From: an uncultured Clostridia bacterium
GTDB taxonomy: Bacteria; Bacillota; Clostridia; UBA1381
Assembly (NCBI GenBank): GCA_910578235.1
Contig: CAJTPP010000015.1
Coordinates: 719 to 43,284, forward strand
Length of the DNA: 42,566 bases
Direction: 5' to 3'
The notes below the pieces were generated by a model, which saw only the letters and a program-made list of their open reading frames with translations, was not told the DNA's origin and did not search any database. Both the position numbers and the translations under genes were made by a program. Within the stretch, counting starts at the first letter, position 1; the number at the start of each line of letters is the position of its first letter. Shown here one piece after another: positions 32,126 through 41,339 of the stretch.

Positions 32126-32718
32126 TGAAAAGAATAGGTGTACTAATTTCGGGCGGCGGCACGAATTTACAGGCGCTTATTGACGCGCAGGGAAGTGTGT
32201 TAAAATCGGGTAAAATCGTATGCGTGTGCTCAAACAGCGCGAATGCGTACGGATTGGAGCGCGCAAAAAAAGCGGATATTCCGACTAAGGTTATACGCAA
32301 AAAGGCGGACTGCGGCGGTGACATAGACGAGTTCAGCCGCCAAATTTGCGCTTATATGAAGGAGATGCGGGTTGATATTATCGTGCTTGCGGGCTTTATG
32401 GCGATATTCGGCGGCGAGCTTTTAAAGGAATATGCCGACAGAATTATTAATATCCATCCGTCGCTTATTCCGTCATTTTGCGGTGAGGGTATGTACGGAT
32501 TAAAACCGCATATGGCGGCTCTTGAATACGGCGTTAAGGTCACAGGCGCGACTGTGCATCTGGTAAATGAGGTTGTGGACGGCGGCAGAATTCTGATGCA
32601 GAAAGCTGTGTATATTGAGGACGGCGACACGCCCGAGGTTTTACAGAAACGCGTAATGGAGCAGGCGGAATGGATTATACTGCCTCAGGCTGTGGAAATG
32701 GTATGCTCGGCTGATTAA
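32125..32718 (+). CDS. purN: Phosphoribosylglycinamide formyltransferase PurN
   Basis: The 197-residue PurN transfers formyl from 10-formyl-THF to GAR. ISGGGTNLQALID opens it, AGFMAIFGGELL and NIHPSLIPSF carry the catalytic Asn-His, and a conserved GATVHLVNEVVDGG follows. The start overlaps the purM stop (TAATG), indicating coupling. Confidence 0.94.
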   Translation: MKRIGVLISGGGTNLQALIDAQGSVLKSGKIVCVCSNSANAYGLERAKKADIPTKVIRKKADCGGDIDEFSRQICAYMKEMRVDIIVLAGFMAIFGGELLKEYADRIINIHPSLIPSFCGEGMYGLKPHMAALEYGVKVTGATVHLVNEVVDGGRILMQKAVYIEDGDTPEVLQKRVMEQAEWIILPQAVEMVCSAD

Positions 32719-32866
32719 ATTTGTTTGTATCATTATTTTTTGACGCGGGCATATATACACATATGGCATATTGTCTGAAAAGCGGTAATATAAGGAGCGG
32801 CTTGTCTGAAACTTATATAGCGGCAGGGATAAAATTTTAAGCCTTTGAATTTTAGGAGGAAATATA

Positions 32867-33583
32867 ATGAAAAAAATTGATATTTATGAGGAGTTAAAGC
32901 AGAATGCGTATCCGGGAAGAGGTATTGTAATCGGCAAAAGCGCGGACGGAAAAAGCGCGGTGACTGCGTATTTTATCATGGGCAGAAGCGTAAACAGCCG
33001 CAACCGTGTGTTTGTTGAGGACGGCGACGGTATACGTACCCAAGCTCACGATCCGTCAAAGCTGTCGGATCCGCATCTGATTATTTACGCGCCTGTACGT
33101 GTACTGGGGAATAAAACTATTGTTACAAACGGCGACCAGACAGATACTATTTACGAGCTTATGGATCAGCAGATGACGTTTGAGCAGTCACTTCGCACGC
33201 GTGAGTTTGAGGATGACGCTCCAAACTACACACCGAGAATTTCAGGTATTATAAAGGCGGAGGACGGTGGTTTTCATTATGCGATGTCGATTTTAAAGAG
33301 CGCCAACGGAAATCCCGACTCGTGTCAGAGATATACATTCTCATATAAAAATCCTGTCTCAGGCGAGGGACATTTTATTCATACCTATATGGGTGACGGA
33401 AATCCGCTGCCATCGTTTGAGGGCGAGCCGAAGCTAATCGGTATACCAAATAATATTGACGAGTTTACAGACAGTTTGTGGAACGCGCTTAATGAGGATA
33501 ATAAGGTGTCGCTGTTCGTTAGATTTATTGATCTGGAAACAGGCAAAGTGAAATCAAGAATTGTAAACAAGAATGTATTATAA
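32867..33583 (+). CDS. purO: IMP cyclohydrolase, PurO-type
   Basis: The 238-residue protein belongs to the PurO-type IMP cyclohydrolase family, first known from archaea and also present in Clostridia. It closes FAICAR to IMP, the last purine step. Marks are NAYPGRGIVIG near the start, YFIMGRSVNSRNRVF, NGDQTDTIY, PRISGIIK and FIHTYMGDGNPLPSFEGEP. It follows a 148-base gap after purN with SD AGGAGG. The transformylase partner is two genes downstream. Confidence 0.9.
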   Translation: MKKIDIYEELKQNAYPGRGIVIGKSADGKSAVTAYFIMGRSVNSRNRVFVEDGDGIRTQAHDPSKLSDPHLIIYAPVRVLGNKTIVTNGDQTDTIYELMDQQMTFEQSLRTREFEDDAPNYTPRISGIIKAEDGGFHYAMSILKSANGNPDSCQRYTFSYKNPVSGEGHFIHTYMGDGNPLPSFEGEPKLIGIPNNIDEFTDSLWNALNEDNKVSLFVRFIDLETGKVKSRIVNKNVL

Positions 33584-33664
33584 TTTATGAATAAAATAAA
33601 ACAGATTACTTTAATTATAATTATATTAAAAGTTTACAAGAACTAATAGGGAAGGAATGATATT

Positions 33665-33910
33665 ATGGCTAATTATAGTATGTGCGGAATAGATTGTGAT
33701 ATATGTAAATACAGAGAAGAGCAGAATTGCGGCGGCTGCAAAGCCTGCGAGGGTAAAATTTTCTGGGGTGAATGCGATTTGTACAAATGCTCCAGCGTCA
33801 AACAGCTTGAACATTGCGGAAAATGCGGTGATTTTCCTTGTGATAAGCTTAAGGAATGGGCAAAAAAAGACAATCCTGAACGTATAGATAATCTGAAGAA
33901 TTTGATATAA
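33665..33910 (+). CDS. DUF3795 small cysteine-rich protein
   Basis: The 81-residue protein has about a dozen cysteines in paired motifs: MCGIDCDICKY, CGGCKACEG, KCSSV and CGKCGDFPCDKL. This pattern matches DUF3795, a small metal-binding family of unknown role common in anaerobes. SD GGGAAGG. It sits between the two enzymes that together replace bifunctional PurH, probably by operon convenience. Confidence 0.85.
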   Translation: MANYSMCGIDCDICKYREEQNCGGCKACEGKIFWGECDLYKCSSVKQLEHCGKCGDFPCDKLKEWAKKDNPERIDNLKNLI

Positions 33911-33930
33911 AAATGAAAGGGACGATAAAA

Positions 33931-35103
33931 ATGAATGAAATGCAATTAAAATACGGCTGTAATCCAAATCAAAAGCCGTCGAGAGTGTTTATGGAGAACG
34001 GGGATTTGCCGTTTGAGGTGATCTGCGGAAAGCCGGGATACATAAATCTGCTTGACGCGCTTAACGGCTGGCAGCTGGTAAAGGAGCTGAAAAAGGCGAC
34101 AGGACTTCCGGCGGCAACGTCATTCAAGCATGTTTCGCCTGCCGGCGCGGCGGTTGGACTGCCTTTATCCGACACGCTTAAAAAGATTTATTTTGTTGAC
34201 GATACAGAGCTTACGCCTCTTGCCAACGCCTACGCCCGCGCAAGAGGAGCGGACAGAATGTCATCGTTTGGTGATTTTATCGCCCTTTCAGACGAGTGTG
34301 ACAAGGCGACCGCGCTGTTAATTAAGAAAGAGGTTTCAGACGGCGTAATCGCTCCGGGTTACAGCGACGAGGCTCTTGAAATTTTAAAAGCGAAGAAAAA
34401 AGGTAATTACAACATTATTAAAATAGACGAAAGTTATACTCCCGCGGAAATTGAGCGCAAGCAGGTTTTCGGCGTGACATTTGAGCAGGGCAGAAATGAT
34501 CTTAACATTAATGACGAGTTGTTATCTGAGGTTGTGACAGATAATAAGACTTTATCAGATACGGCAAAGCGTGATCTTAAAATTGCGCTTATCACATTAA
34601 AGTACACACAGTCAAACTCAGTTTGCTATGTAAAAGACGGACAGGCTATCGGTATCGGTGCGGGACAGCAGTCGAGAATACACTGTACGCGTCTTGCGGG
34701 AAACAAGGCGGATATATGGTGGCTTCGTCAGGCTCCGCAGGTGCTTAATCTGCAATTTGCGGACGGTATAAAACGCGCTGACAGAGATAATGCGATTGAC
34801 GTGTATATTTCGGATGAATATATGGATGTGCTTGCTGATGGTGTGTGGGAAAAGACCTTTAAGGTTAAGCCGCCTGTATTTACCAAAGAGGAGCAAAGAG
34901 CGTGGCTCGATAAGAATACTGATGTTGCTCTCGGTTCAGACGCGTTTTTCCCGTTTGGCGATAATATAGAAAGAGCGAAAAAATCAGGGGTTACAGTAAT
35001 CGCGCAGCCCGGCGGTTCGATCCGCGACGATAATGTGATTGATACCTGCAATAAGTACAATATGGCTATGGCGTTTACAGGTATACGTCTTTTCCATCAT
35101 TAA
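33931..35103 (+). CDS. purH: AICAR formyltransferase, PurH-like without cyclohydrolase domain
   Basis: The protein (390 residues) contains only the transformylase half of PurH: ELKKATGLPAATSFKHVSPAGAAVG carries the catalytic Lys-His, with SFGDFIALSDECD and LKYTQSNSVCYVKDGQAIGIGAGQQSRIH-type motifs after it. The usual N-terminal IMP cyclohydrolase (MGS-like) domain is absent; the nearby purO supplies that activity. I choose ATG 33931 after AAAGGGA rather than 33913, because homologues begin near MNE.QLKYGCNPNQ. Confidence 0.9.
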   Translation: MNEMQLKYGCNPNQKPSRVFMENGDLPFEVICGKPGYINLLDALNGWQLVKELKKATGLPAATSFKHVSPAGAAVGLPLSDTLKKIYFVDDTELTPLANAYARARGADRMSSFGDFIALSDECDKATALLIKKEVSDGVIAPGYSDEALEILKAKKKGNYNIIKIDESYTPAEIERKQVFGVTFEQGRNDLNINDELLSEVVTDNKTLSDTAKRDLKIALITLKYTQSNSVCYVKDGQAIGIGAGQQSRIHCTRLAGNKADIWWLRQAPQVLNLQFADGIKRADRDNAIDVYISDEYMDVLADGVWEKTFKVKPPVFTKEEQRAWLDKNTDVALGSDAFFPFGDNIERAKKSGVTVIAQPGGSIRDDNVIDTCNKYNMAMAFTGIRLFHH

Positions 35104-35124
35104 TACAAAAATTATAATCAGCTC

Positions 35125-35182
35125 CATATGCGCTTTAAAGCAATGGACTGTATACTGCATCTATTGTGTTTTGGCGCATATG
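35125..35182 (+). other. Inverted repeat in the purH-deaminase gap
   Basis: CATATGCGC (35125-35133) pairs perfectly with GCGCATATG (35174-35182) around a 40-base loop. There is no T-run, so it is not a standard terminator. It may be a structured leader element for the deaminase gene. Confidence 0.45.
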
Positions 35183-35239
35183 AAACTAATTATGTGATTT
35201 TGGAAGAGTTAATGGTTATTGTATCGAGAGGAGCAAAGT

Positions 35240-35722
35240 ATGAAACGTAATGACTACATATCATGGGACGAATATTTTATGGGTATAGCGCTTTTGTCGG
35301 CTCAAAGATCCAAGGATTTAAATACACAGGTAGGCGCCTGCATTGTCAGCAATGAGAATAAGATTTTGTCCCTCGGCTATAACGGTATGCCGATAGGCTG
35401 CAATGACGATTTCATGCCGTGGGACCGCGTGGCGGATGATCCTGTAGACACAAAATATATGTACGTATGCCATGCTGAGCTGAACGCGATTTTAAACAGA
35501 AGTTCAGGCTCGCTTGACGGCGCGAAGCTGTATGTCACGCTCTTTCCGTGCAATGAATGCGCGAAGGCGATTATTCAGTCAGGCATACGGGAAATAGTGT
35601 ATATGTCGGATAAATACGCTGATTCGTCAGAAACGATAGCGTCAAAAAGAATGTTTGATATGGTCGGGGCAAAGTATCGCCGTTACGAGCCTACGGGCAG
35701 AATGCTGAATATTGAACTGTAA
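35240..35722 (+). CDS. dCMP deaminase family protein
   Basis: The protein (160 residues) is a cytidine/deoxycytidylate deaminase of the ComEB/dCMP deaminase type. Zinc-binding motifs are CHAELNAIL and PCNECAKAI; it starts RNDYISWDEYFMGIALLSA, a usual dCMP deaminase N terminus. It converts dCMP to dUMP for thymidylate synthesis. ATG 35240 follows GAGGAG; an upstream TTG is less likely. A terminator follows. Confidence 0.9.
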   Translation: MKRNDYISWDEYFMGIALLSAQRSKDLNTQVGACIVSNENKILSLGYNGMPIGCNDDFMPWDRVADDPVDTKYMYVCHAELNAILNRSSGSLDGAKLYVTLFPCNECAKAIIQSGIREIVYMSDKYADSSETIASKRMFDMVGAKYRRYEPTGRMLNIEL

Positions 35723-35730
35723 AAACAATG

Positions 35731-35755
35731 CGGACTGTTTTGAACAGTCCGTTTT
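35731..35755 (+). terminator. Terminator after dCMP deaminase
   Basis: CGGACTGTT (35731-35739) pairs with AACAGTCCG (35743-35751), then TTTT. Confidence 0.85.
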
Positions 35756-35781
35756 GATAATTTAATAAATGAGGAACAGAT

Positions 35782-36936
35782 ATGAATAAAAAAACAGTGT
35801 CAAAAGTAAATTTGTTTTTTTCGGGACTGGTTTCACGTATGGAGGAAAACAGGGATTTTTTCACGGATATAACTATAAATTTTAAATCGGGAACAAAAAT
35901 CTTTCCCGCGAAAATATCATATGACGGTTATGTAACTTTTGATTATCAGGCGGTGAAGCGTCAGGTGCAAACAGGAGAGTTATGGGATATACTGTCAGAT
36001 GAGCTTCTCAAATATGATGAGGCGCAGATAATTTACAGCGAGCGCGGCGCGAGGATAGTGGTTGAAGCAAGTGATAAAAAGGTCAATATGCGTCATGAGG
36101 ATACTGCCGCCCAGGTAAATAAAACAAGCGTTGTGCAGACAGGACGCGAATATGTGGTAAATCCCGCGCTTGCAAAGGACTTGCTTACGGAAATCGGTAT
36201 ACTCGCTCAGAACGGTAAAATCAAAAATGACAAAATCCGTAAATATAATCAGATTGATTATTTTGTCGAGCTTATGAAAGGGGTACTTAAGGAAATAGGC
36301 GAGAGAGACGAATATGTTATACTGGACGCGGCCTGCGGAAAAAGCTATCTTTCATTTGTTCTTAATTTCTATATGAGAGAAATACTTAAAAAGAAATGTC
36401 ATTTTATCGGTGTTGATTATTCGCCTGTTGTTATCGACGCGTCAAAGCGGATGTCGAAAAATCTCGGTTACAATAATATGGAATTTATACGGGCTGATCT
36501 GACGGAATACACGCCGTCAGCGCGTCCTGACATAGTTGTGTCGCTGCACGCGTGCGATACCGCTACAGATATGGCGCTTAGTTTGGGTATACGCTCCAAG
36601 TCCCGCGCGATAGTGTCCGTGCCGTGCTGTCACAAGGATATATTGAAGCAGTATTCATATGAGCCTTTTGAGGCGATTACAAAGCATGGCATTTTAAAGG
36701 CGCGTCTTGCGGACACATTGACGGACGGAATACGCGCGGCGTATCTTGAAAGCGTAGGCTATAAGGTAAGTATGATCGAGTATATATCACCGCTTGAAAC
36801 GCCTAAAAATATTATGATAAGAGCGGTTTATACAGGAAACAGAAACGAAAAATCCGCAAAGGATTATGAGAATTTAAAGCAAGTGCTTAATGTTAAGCCT
36901 GCTGTTGAGAGATTTTCGGAGGGAAAACAATTATGA
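35782..36936 (+). CDS. SAM-dependent methyltransferase (Methyltransf_32-like)
   Basis: The 384-residue protein has an unassigned N-terminal domain (1-125) and a class I methyltransferase domain. SAM motif I is VILDAACGKSYLSF, motif II IGVDYSPVVIDASKRM; SLHACDTATD and VPCCHKDI are typical of the Methyltransf_32/GSTCD-like group, some of which act on RNA. The substrate is unknown. It overlaps the next gene by four bases (ATGA), so the two are coupled. Confidence 0.82.
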   Translation: MNKKTVSKVNLFFSGLVSRMEENRDFFTDITINFKSGTKIFPAKISYDGYVTFDYQAVKRQVQTGELWDILSDELLKYDEAQIIYSERGARIVVEASDKKVNMRHEDTAAQVNKTSVVQTGREYVVNPALAKDLLTEIGILAQNGKIKNDKIRKYNQIDYFVELMKGVLKEIGERDEYVILDAACGKSYLSFVLNFYMREILKKKCHFIGVDYSPVVIDASKRMSKNLGYNNMEFIRADLTEYTPSARPDIVVSLHACDTATDMALSLGIRSKSRAIVSVPCCHKDILKQYSYEPFEAITKHGILKARLADTLTDGIRAAYLESVGYKVSMIEYISPLETPKNIMIRAVYTGNRNEKSAKDYENLKQVLNVKPAVERFSEGKQL

Positions 36937-37781
36937 AAAAGCTGTTTTGCAATAATACGTTAAGACTTGTTATTTTGCTGATAGTATTCACAGCGGCGGG
37001 GTTATTCTGCTGGAGCTATATAGACGCCGCGCACGGTATTCGTGTCAGAGAAATATGGTACGGCTTTGTAATCGGCGTATCGCTGATACTGATTGTGCTT
37101 TTCAGAAAAAGCGTTTCCTTAAAGGACGTGTTAATCGGTCTTTTATTCGGACTGATGTGCGTTCCGCGCGCATTGCCCAAATATCCGTCAGCAACAACTG
37201 TGTATATGCTTGGCGTATATTTTGATAAAGCGTACATACCTTTTATCATGTCGGTTATTCCGGCTTACATAGCGTCGATGGCGGTATTCAAAAACAGTGA
37301 TAACAAGATATATCTGTTTAAAAACGGCAGAAAGCATGTGCTGTTAAAAACCGTGCTGTGGATTGTTATAGCGGGAGGAATACTTGCCGCATTGGAATGT
37401 ATCAGAGGTATAGCGACTGATGTACGTCCTGTGTTTAATTTCAGCACGACAGCTGTCGCAGTCGGGCTTGAAACAGGCTTTTTCGAGGAAGTGTTTTTCA
37501 GAATGTTTTTATTTGCTCTGTGCGTCTTTGTAACGCGCGGCGCAAAGCTGACAAGACTGCAAAGCATATTGTGCTATCTGATTATGCTTATTCCGCATAC
37601 ACTCGCGCATTTTTCACCGCAGTGGATTGTATATAAACCGCTTGTGGTATTGATTATGGCAGTGAAGATGCTGCCGATGGCGATAGCGCAGCGCAGGAAT
37701 AATCTTGCCTCATCAGTAGGAATACACGCGCTGTCCAATACAGTGATATTTATAGTATTGGGCGTAGTTCAGACCATATAA
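36933..37781 (+). CDS. CPBP family intramembrane metalloprotease
   Basis: The 282-residue membrane protein has about eight hydrophobic segments and the CPBP/Abi motifs EEVFFR (EExxxR), HTLAHF and GIHALSN. Bacterial members include bacteriocin self-immunity proteins and prenyl-endopeptidase-like proteases; no bacteriocin gene is nearby. It is translationally coupled to the preceding methyltransferase gene. The specific role is unknown. Confidence 0.82.
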   Translation: MKKLFCNNTLRLVILLIVFTAAGLFCWSYIDAAHGIRVREIWYGFVIGVSLILIVLFRKSVSLKDVLIGLLFGLMCVPRALPKYPSATTVYMLGVYFDKAYIPFIMSVIPAYIASMAVFKNSDNKIYLFKNGRKHVLLKTVLWIVIAGGILAALECIRGIATDVRPVFNFSTTAVAVGLETGFFEEVFFRMFLFALCVFVTRGAKLTRLQSILCYLIMLIPHTLAHFSPQWIVYKPLVVLIMAVKMLPMAIAQRRNNLASSVGIHALSNTVIFIVLGVVQTI

Positions 37782-37799
37782 AATATAAGGAGAATAGCT

Positions 37800-38333
37800 A
37801 TGGATTTTGAAGAAAAAACAATATCAACGGAGAGTATTTATGACGGAAGAATAATAAAAGTCCGCAAGGAAATGGTAGAGACGCCCGACGGTAAAATCGC
37901 CGACCGCGAGCTTATCGCGCACTCGGGCGGCGTCGGCGTTATCGCTGTCGACGAAAACCGCCGTGTGTTCATGGTGGAGCAATACAGAATAGCCGCGCGG
38001 TCAATGATGCTTGAAATTCCAGCGGGAAAGCTGGAATACGGCGAGGATCCTCTGGAGTGCGGAAAGCGCGAACTTGTCGAGGAAACGGGGTATAAGGGCG
38101 GTAAGTTTACGCATCTCGGCGAATACTACGCAACGCCCGGTTACTGTGAGGAAAAACTAAATATCTATCTTGCGGAAGGGCTGAATTTTGTCGGTCAGCA
38201 TCTTGACGACGGAGAGTTTCTGAATGTAAAAAAATATGATCTTGACGAGTTATATCAGATGGTTATGGATAATAAAATCTACGATGCTAAAACAGCAATC
38301 GCAATTTTAAAGGCAAAGGCAATATTGGGATAA
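37800..38333 (+). CDS. ADP-ribose pyrophosphatase-like Nudix hydrolase
   Basis: The 177-residue protein resembles NudF-type ADP-ribose pyrophosphatases. The Nudix box GKLEYGEDPLECGKRELVEE is complete, followed by TGY, and the upstream VEQYRIAARSMMLEIPAG is typical of this subgroup. It would hydrolyse ADP-ribose to AMP and ribose 5-phosphate. SD AAGGAG; it lies 18 bases after the CPBP gene, likely the same operon. Confidence 0.9.
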   Translation: MDFEEKTISTESIYDGRIIKVRKEMVETPDGKIADRELIAHSGGVGVIAVDENRRVFMVEQYRIAARSMMLEIPAGKLEYGEDPLECGKRELVEETGYKGGKFTHLGEYYATPGYCEEKLNIYLAEGLNFVGQHLDDGEFLNVKKYDLDELYQMVMDNKIYDAKTAIAILKAKAILG

Positions 38334-38356
38334 GAGTGAAATTGTATGTGCGCGTC

Positions 38357-38385
38357 TTGACATGAAGTGTGATTTTTTATATAAT
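38357..38385 (+). promoter_or_regulatory. Sigma-A promoter of alaS
   Basis: TTGACA (38357-38362), a 17-base spacer and TATAAT (38380-38385): a full consensus match. The leader of about 37 bases has no T-box. Confidence 0.85.
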
Positions 38386-38428
38386 AATAAGATAGAATTA
38401 AAAACAAAACGAAGGAGAATATTTAGAT

Positions 38429-41071
38429 ATGAGACCAATGGGCGTAAATGAAATTCGTGAGAAATTTCTTAGCTTTTTTGAAACAAAAAATTGTTTAAGG
38501 CTTGGCAGTTTTCCGCTTATACCGAAAAACGACGCCAGCCTGCTGCTTATAAATTCAGGTATGGCGCCGATGAAACCGTGGTTCCAGAACCCTGAGACGG
38601 CGCCGCGCAGACGCGTTACGACATGTCAGAAGTGTATCAGAACGGGTGATATTGAGAATGTGGGCAAAACTGCGCGCCATGGAACTTATTTTGAGATGCT
38701 CGGAAACTTTTCCTTCGGAGATTATTTTAAGCATGAGGCCACAGCGTGGGCGTGGGAGTTCTTTACAAAGGTTATGGAAATACCTGCTGACCGTCTCTGG
38801 ATTTCCGTTTATGAGGATGATGAGGAAGCGAGAAACATATGGATAAACGAGGTCGGAATTGATCCTTCGCATATTGTGAAGCTGGGTAAGGACGATAATT
38901 TCTGGGAGCACGGAACAGGCCCGTGCGGCCCTTGCAGTGAGATTTATTATGACCGCGGCGAGGAATACGGCTGCGATAGCCCGACATGCGGAGTGGGCTG
39001 TGACTGTGACCGTTTTATGGAGGTCTGGAACCTTGTGTTCACACAGTTTGACAAGGACGAGGACGGTAATTACAATCCTCTGCCTAATCCGAATATTGAT
39101 ACGGGTATGGGTCTTGAAAGACTTGCGGTTGTTATGCAGGGAGTGGATAATCTTTTTGAGGTTGATACTGTACAGGATGTCATAAAGCATATATGCAAAA
39201 TTGCGGGTATTAAGTATAAGAGCGACGAGAAAAAGGACGTTTCTCTTCGTGTTATCGCCGACCATATAAGGAGTACCGTTATGATGGTGTCTGACGGTGT
39301 TATTCCGTCAAACGAGGGCAGAGGCTATGTTCTGCGCCGTCTTTTAAGACGCGCCGCGAGACACGGAAAATTGCTTAATATAGACAGACAGTTTCTTTTT
39401 GAGGTTGCGGATACGGTTATAAACTGCTCAAAGGAAGCATATCCCGAGCTTGATGAAAAGCGCGACTATATAAAGAGAATAATACAGAAGGAAGAAGAAC
39501 GTTTTGACGCGACAATAGACAACGGGCTTGTTGTGCTTGGCGGATATATTGACGATGCGAAAAAAGCTGACAGAGACTCTCTTACAGGTGAAGAAGCTTT
39601 CAAGCTTCACGATACCTATGGTTTCCCTCTCGATCTGACAATAGAAATGGCGCAGGAACAGGGTTTAAAAGTGGATGTGGACGGTTTTAACTCCGCAATG
39701 CGGAAACAGAAGGAGACCGCCCGCAAAGCGAGAGCCGAGGGTTCAAGCTGGGACGGTGACGAGGTTTACGAGTTTGAAAACGCCGAGCCGACAGTTTTTG
39801 TGGGTTATGACACGCTTGTTACGGAAGCAAAGGTTGTCGGAATAGTTCTGGAAGGCGAGGGCATTGCTGATACGATAGCCGACAGTCAGCACGGATTTAT
39901 TGTGACGGACAAGACATCATTTTACGCTGAAATGGGCGGACAGACAGGCGACCGCGGTGAGATTGCTTTGAACGGCAAGGCCGTTGCCGCGGTTGTGAAT
40001 ACGACAAAAACCGCTGACGGATATTATATGCACGAGGTAAATATGAACGGCGGAATATTAAGTGCGGGAGATACTGTCATGCTGACAGTTGATAAAGCCC
40101 GAAGAACAGATATCTGCCGTAATCATACTGCAACTCACATATTAGATAAAGCGTTGAGAGACGTATTAGGTTCGCATGTCGCTCAGGCGGGGTCGCTCGT
40201 AGAAGACGGCAGACTGCGTTTTGATTTCTCGCATTTTGAGGCTATGACGGCTGAGCAGATAAAGGAAACGGAAAGAATAGTAAATCAAAAAATCCTTGAA
40301 AGTATTGATGTGACCGTTCAGGAGCTTCCGATTGAAGAAGCGAAGAAGATTGGAGCGATCGCTTTGTTCGGTGAAAAGTACGGAGATGTTGTAAGGGTTG
40401 TTTCCGTGGGTGACTACAGTATTGAGTTCTGCGGCGGTACTCATCTTACGAACACGTCGCAGTGCGGATTGTTTAAGATAATTTCAGAGGGCGGTGTTGC
40501 CGCGGGCGTGAGACGTATTGAAGCCGTAACAGGTAAGGGTGTGCTTGAATATATCGAAAACAATGATAAACTGATTGTAAACACTGCCGCCGCTCTTAAA
40601 ACAAACCAGATACATGAGATTGACAAGAAGGCGGAAAGCCTGTTTACGCAGAACAGGGAGCTTGAAAAGCAGATCGACGGTTTTAAGGAAAAGATGGCCG
40701 CGGCAAAGGCAAGCAACATTATGGCCGGAATAAAGCATATAGGAGATATCAATCTGCTGACGGCGCAGGTAGACGGCATGGGAGCGGACGAGATGAAGTC
40801 CATGGCCGATAAGGTTAAGGCGGAGGTGCCTAACAGTGTGGCCGTTATGGGGGCGCTGACGGACGGTAAGATTACATTTGTTGCTATGGCATCCAAAGAC
40901 GCTGTTAAAATGGGTGTACACTGCGGTAATATTATTAAGGAAATAACCGCAATCGCCGGCGGACGAGGCGGCGGTAAGCCGGATATGGCGCAGGGCGGCG
41001 GCGCGGAAGCTAACAAGATAGACGACGCGCTTGCAAGAGTTGACGAGATAGTAGAGGCTCAGACGAAATAA
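38429..41071 (+). CDS. alaS: Alanyl-tRNA synthetase
   Basis: The 880-residue class II synthetase is complete. The catalytic core has NSGMAPMKPWF, RTGDIENVGKTARHGTYFEMLGNFSFGDYFK and GLERLAVVMQG; the editing domain has HTATHILDKALRDVLG and EFCGGTHL; a C-terminal DHHA1-like domain ends in GGRGGGKPDMAQGG. It charges tRNA-Ala and edits mischarged Ser/Gly. A consensus promoter, SD GAAGGAG and downstream terminator make it a single-gene unit; the usual neighbour ireB is elsewhere (13081). Confidence 0.97.
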   Translation: MRPMGVNEIREKFLSFFETKNCLRLGSFPLIPKNDASLLLINSGMAPMKPWFQNPETAPRRRVTTCQKCIRTGDIENVGKTARHGTYFEMLGNFSFGDYFKHEATAWAWEFFTKVMEIPADRLWISVYEDDEEARNIWINEVGIDPSHIVKLGKDDNFWEHGTGPCGPCSEIYYDRGEEYGCDSPTCGVGCDCDRFMEVWNLVFTQFDKDEDGNYNPLPNPNIDTGMGLERLAVVMQGVDNLFEVDTVQDVIKHICKIAGIKYKSDEKKDVSLRVIADHIRSTVMMVSDGVIPSNEGRGYVLRRLLRRAARHGKLLNIDRQFLFEVADTVINCSKEAYPELDEKRDYIKRIIQKEEERFDATIDNGLVVLGGYIDDAKKADRDSLTGEEAFKLHDTYGFPLDLTIEMAQEQGLKVDVDGFNSAMRKQKETARKARAEGSSWDGDEVYEFENAEPTVFVGYDTLVTEAKVVGIVLEGEGIADTIADSQHGFIVTDKTSFYAEMGGQTGDRGEIALNGKAVAAVVNTTKTADGYYMHEVNMNGGILSAGDTVMLTVDKARRTDICRNHTATHILDKALRDVLGSHVAQAGSLVEDGRLRFDFSHFEAMTAEQIKETERIVNQKILESIDVTVQELPIEEAKKIGAIALFGEKYGDVVRVVSVGDYSIEFCGGTHLTNTSQCGLFKIISEGGVAAGVRRIEAVTGKGVLEYIENNDKLIVNTAAALKTNQIHEIDKKAESLFTQNRELEKQIDGFKEKMAAAKASNIMAGIKHIGDINLLTAQVDGMGADEMKSMADKVKAEVPNSVAVMGALTDGKITFVAMASKDAVKMGVHCGNIIKEITAIAGGRGGGKPDMAQGGGAEANKIDDALARVDEIVEAQTK

Positions 41072-41076
41072 AAGGG

Positions 41077-41104
41077 AAAAGGGCTGTCACAGGCAGCCCT
41101 TTTA
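41077..41104 (+). terminator. Terminator of alaS
   Basis: AAAAGGGCTG (41077-41086) pairs with CAGCCCTTTT (41094-41103). Confidence 0.88.
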
Positions 41105-41141
41105 TGTATTTGAGTCGCATCAAAACCGAGCGGACAACACA

Positions 41142-41334
41142 TAAAAAATGCGCTGTCTGTATTACAGAGCAACGCATAAAAAAACACGAGGCTCTGATTT
41201 ATTGCTAAATAAAATCTAAAATACCGAAAAAACATTATATTTGTTTTGCGAGTAAAAAGCCTGCGTTTTTTGTCAAAACAAAAAAACTCAGCGTAACAAA
41301 TATAAATTTATCAATATTAAGATTTTATTTAGCA
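41142..41334 (-). ncRNA. Small RNA C with closing stem (three-member family)
   Basis: The predicted minus-strand RNA of about 190 bases begins at the base of a 15-bp perfect stem (41320-41334 with 41203-41217). An inner stem pairs 41295-41305 with 41235-41245 (TTATATTTGTT/AACAAATATAA). After a linker ending in a T-run comes a terminator, ATGCGTTG/CAGCGCAT (41148-41177) with TTTTTT. The overall layout and terminator core match RNAs A and B about 29 kb away, but the stem sequence is unrelated. No ORF is evident. It occupies the 328-base gap between alaS and the HIT gene. Confidence 0.7.
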
Positions 41335-41339
41335 GTTAA

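Noticed and set aside
38555..39265. 236-codon minus-strand ORF inside alaS
   Set aside because: Antisense to the conserved catalytic core of alaS; no family resemblance, explained by codon bias.
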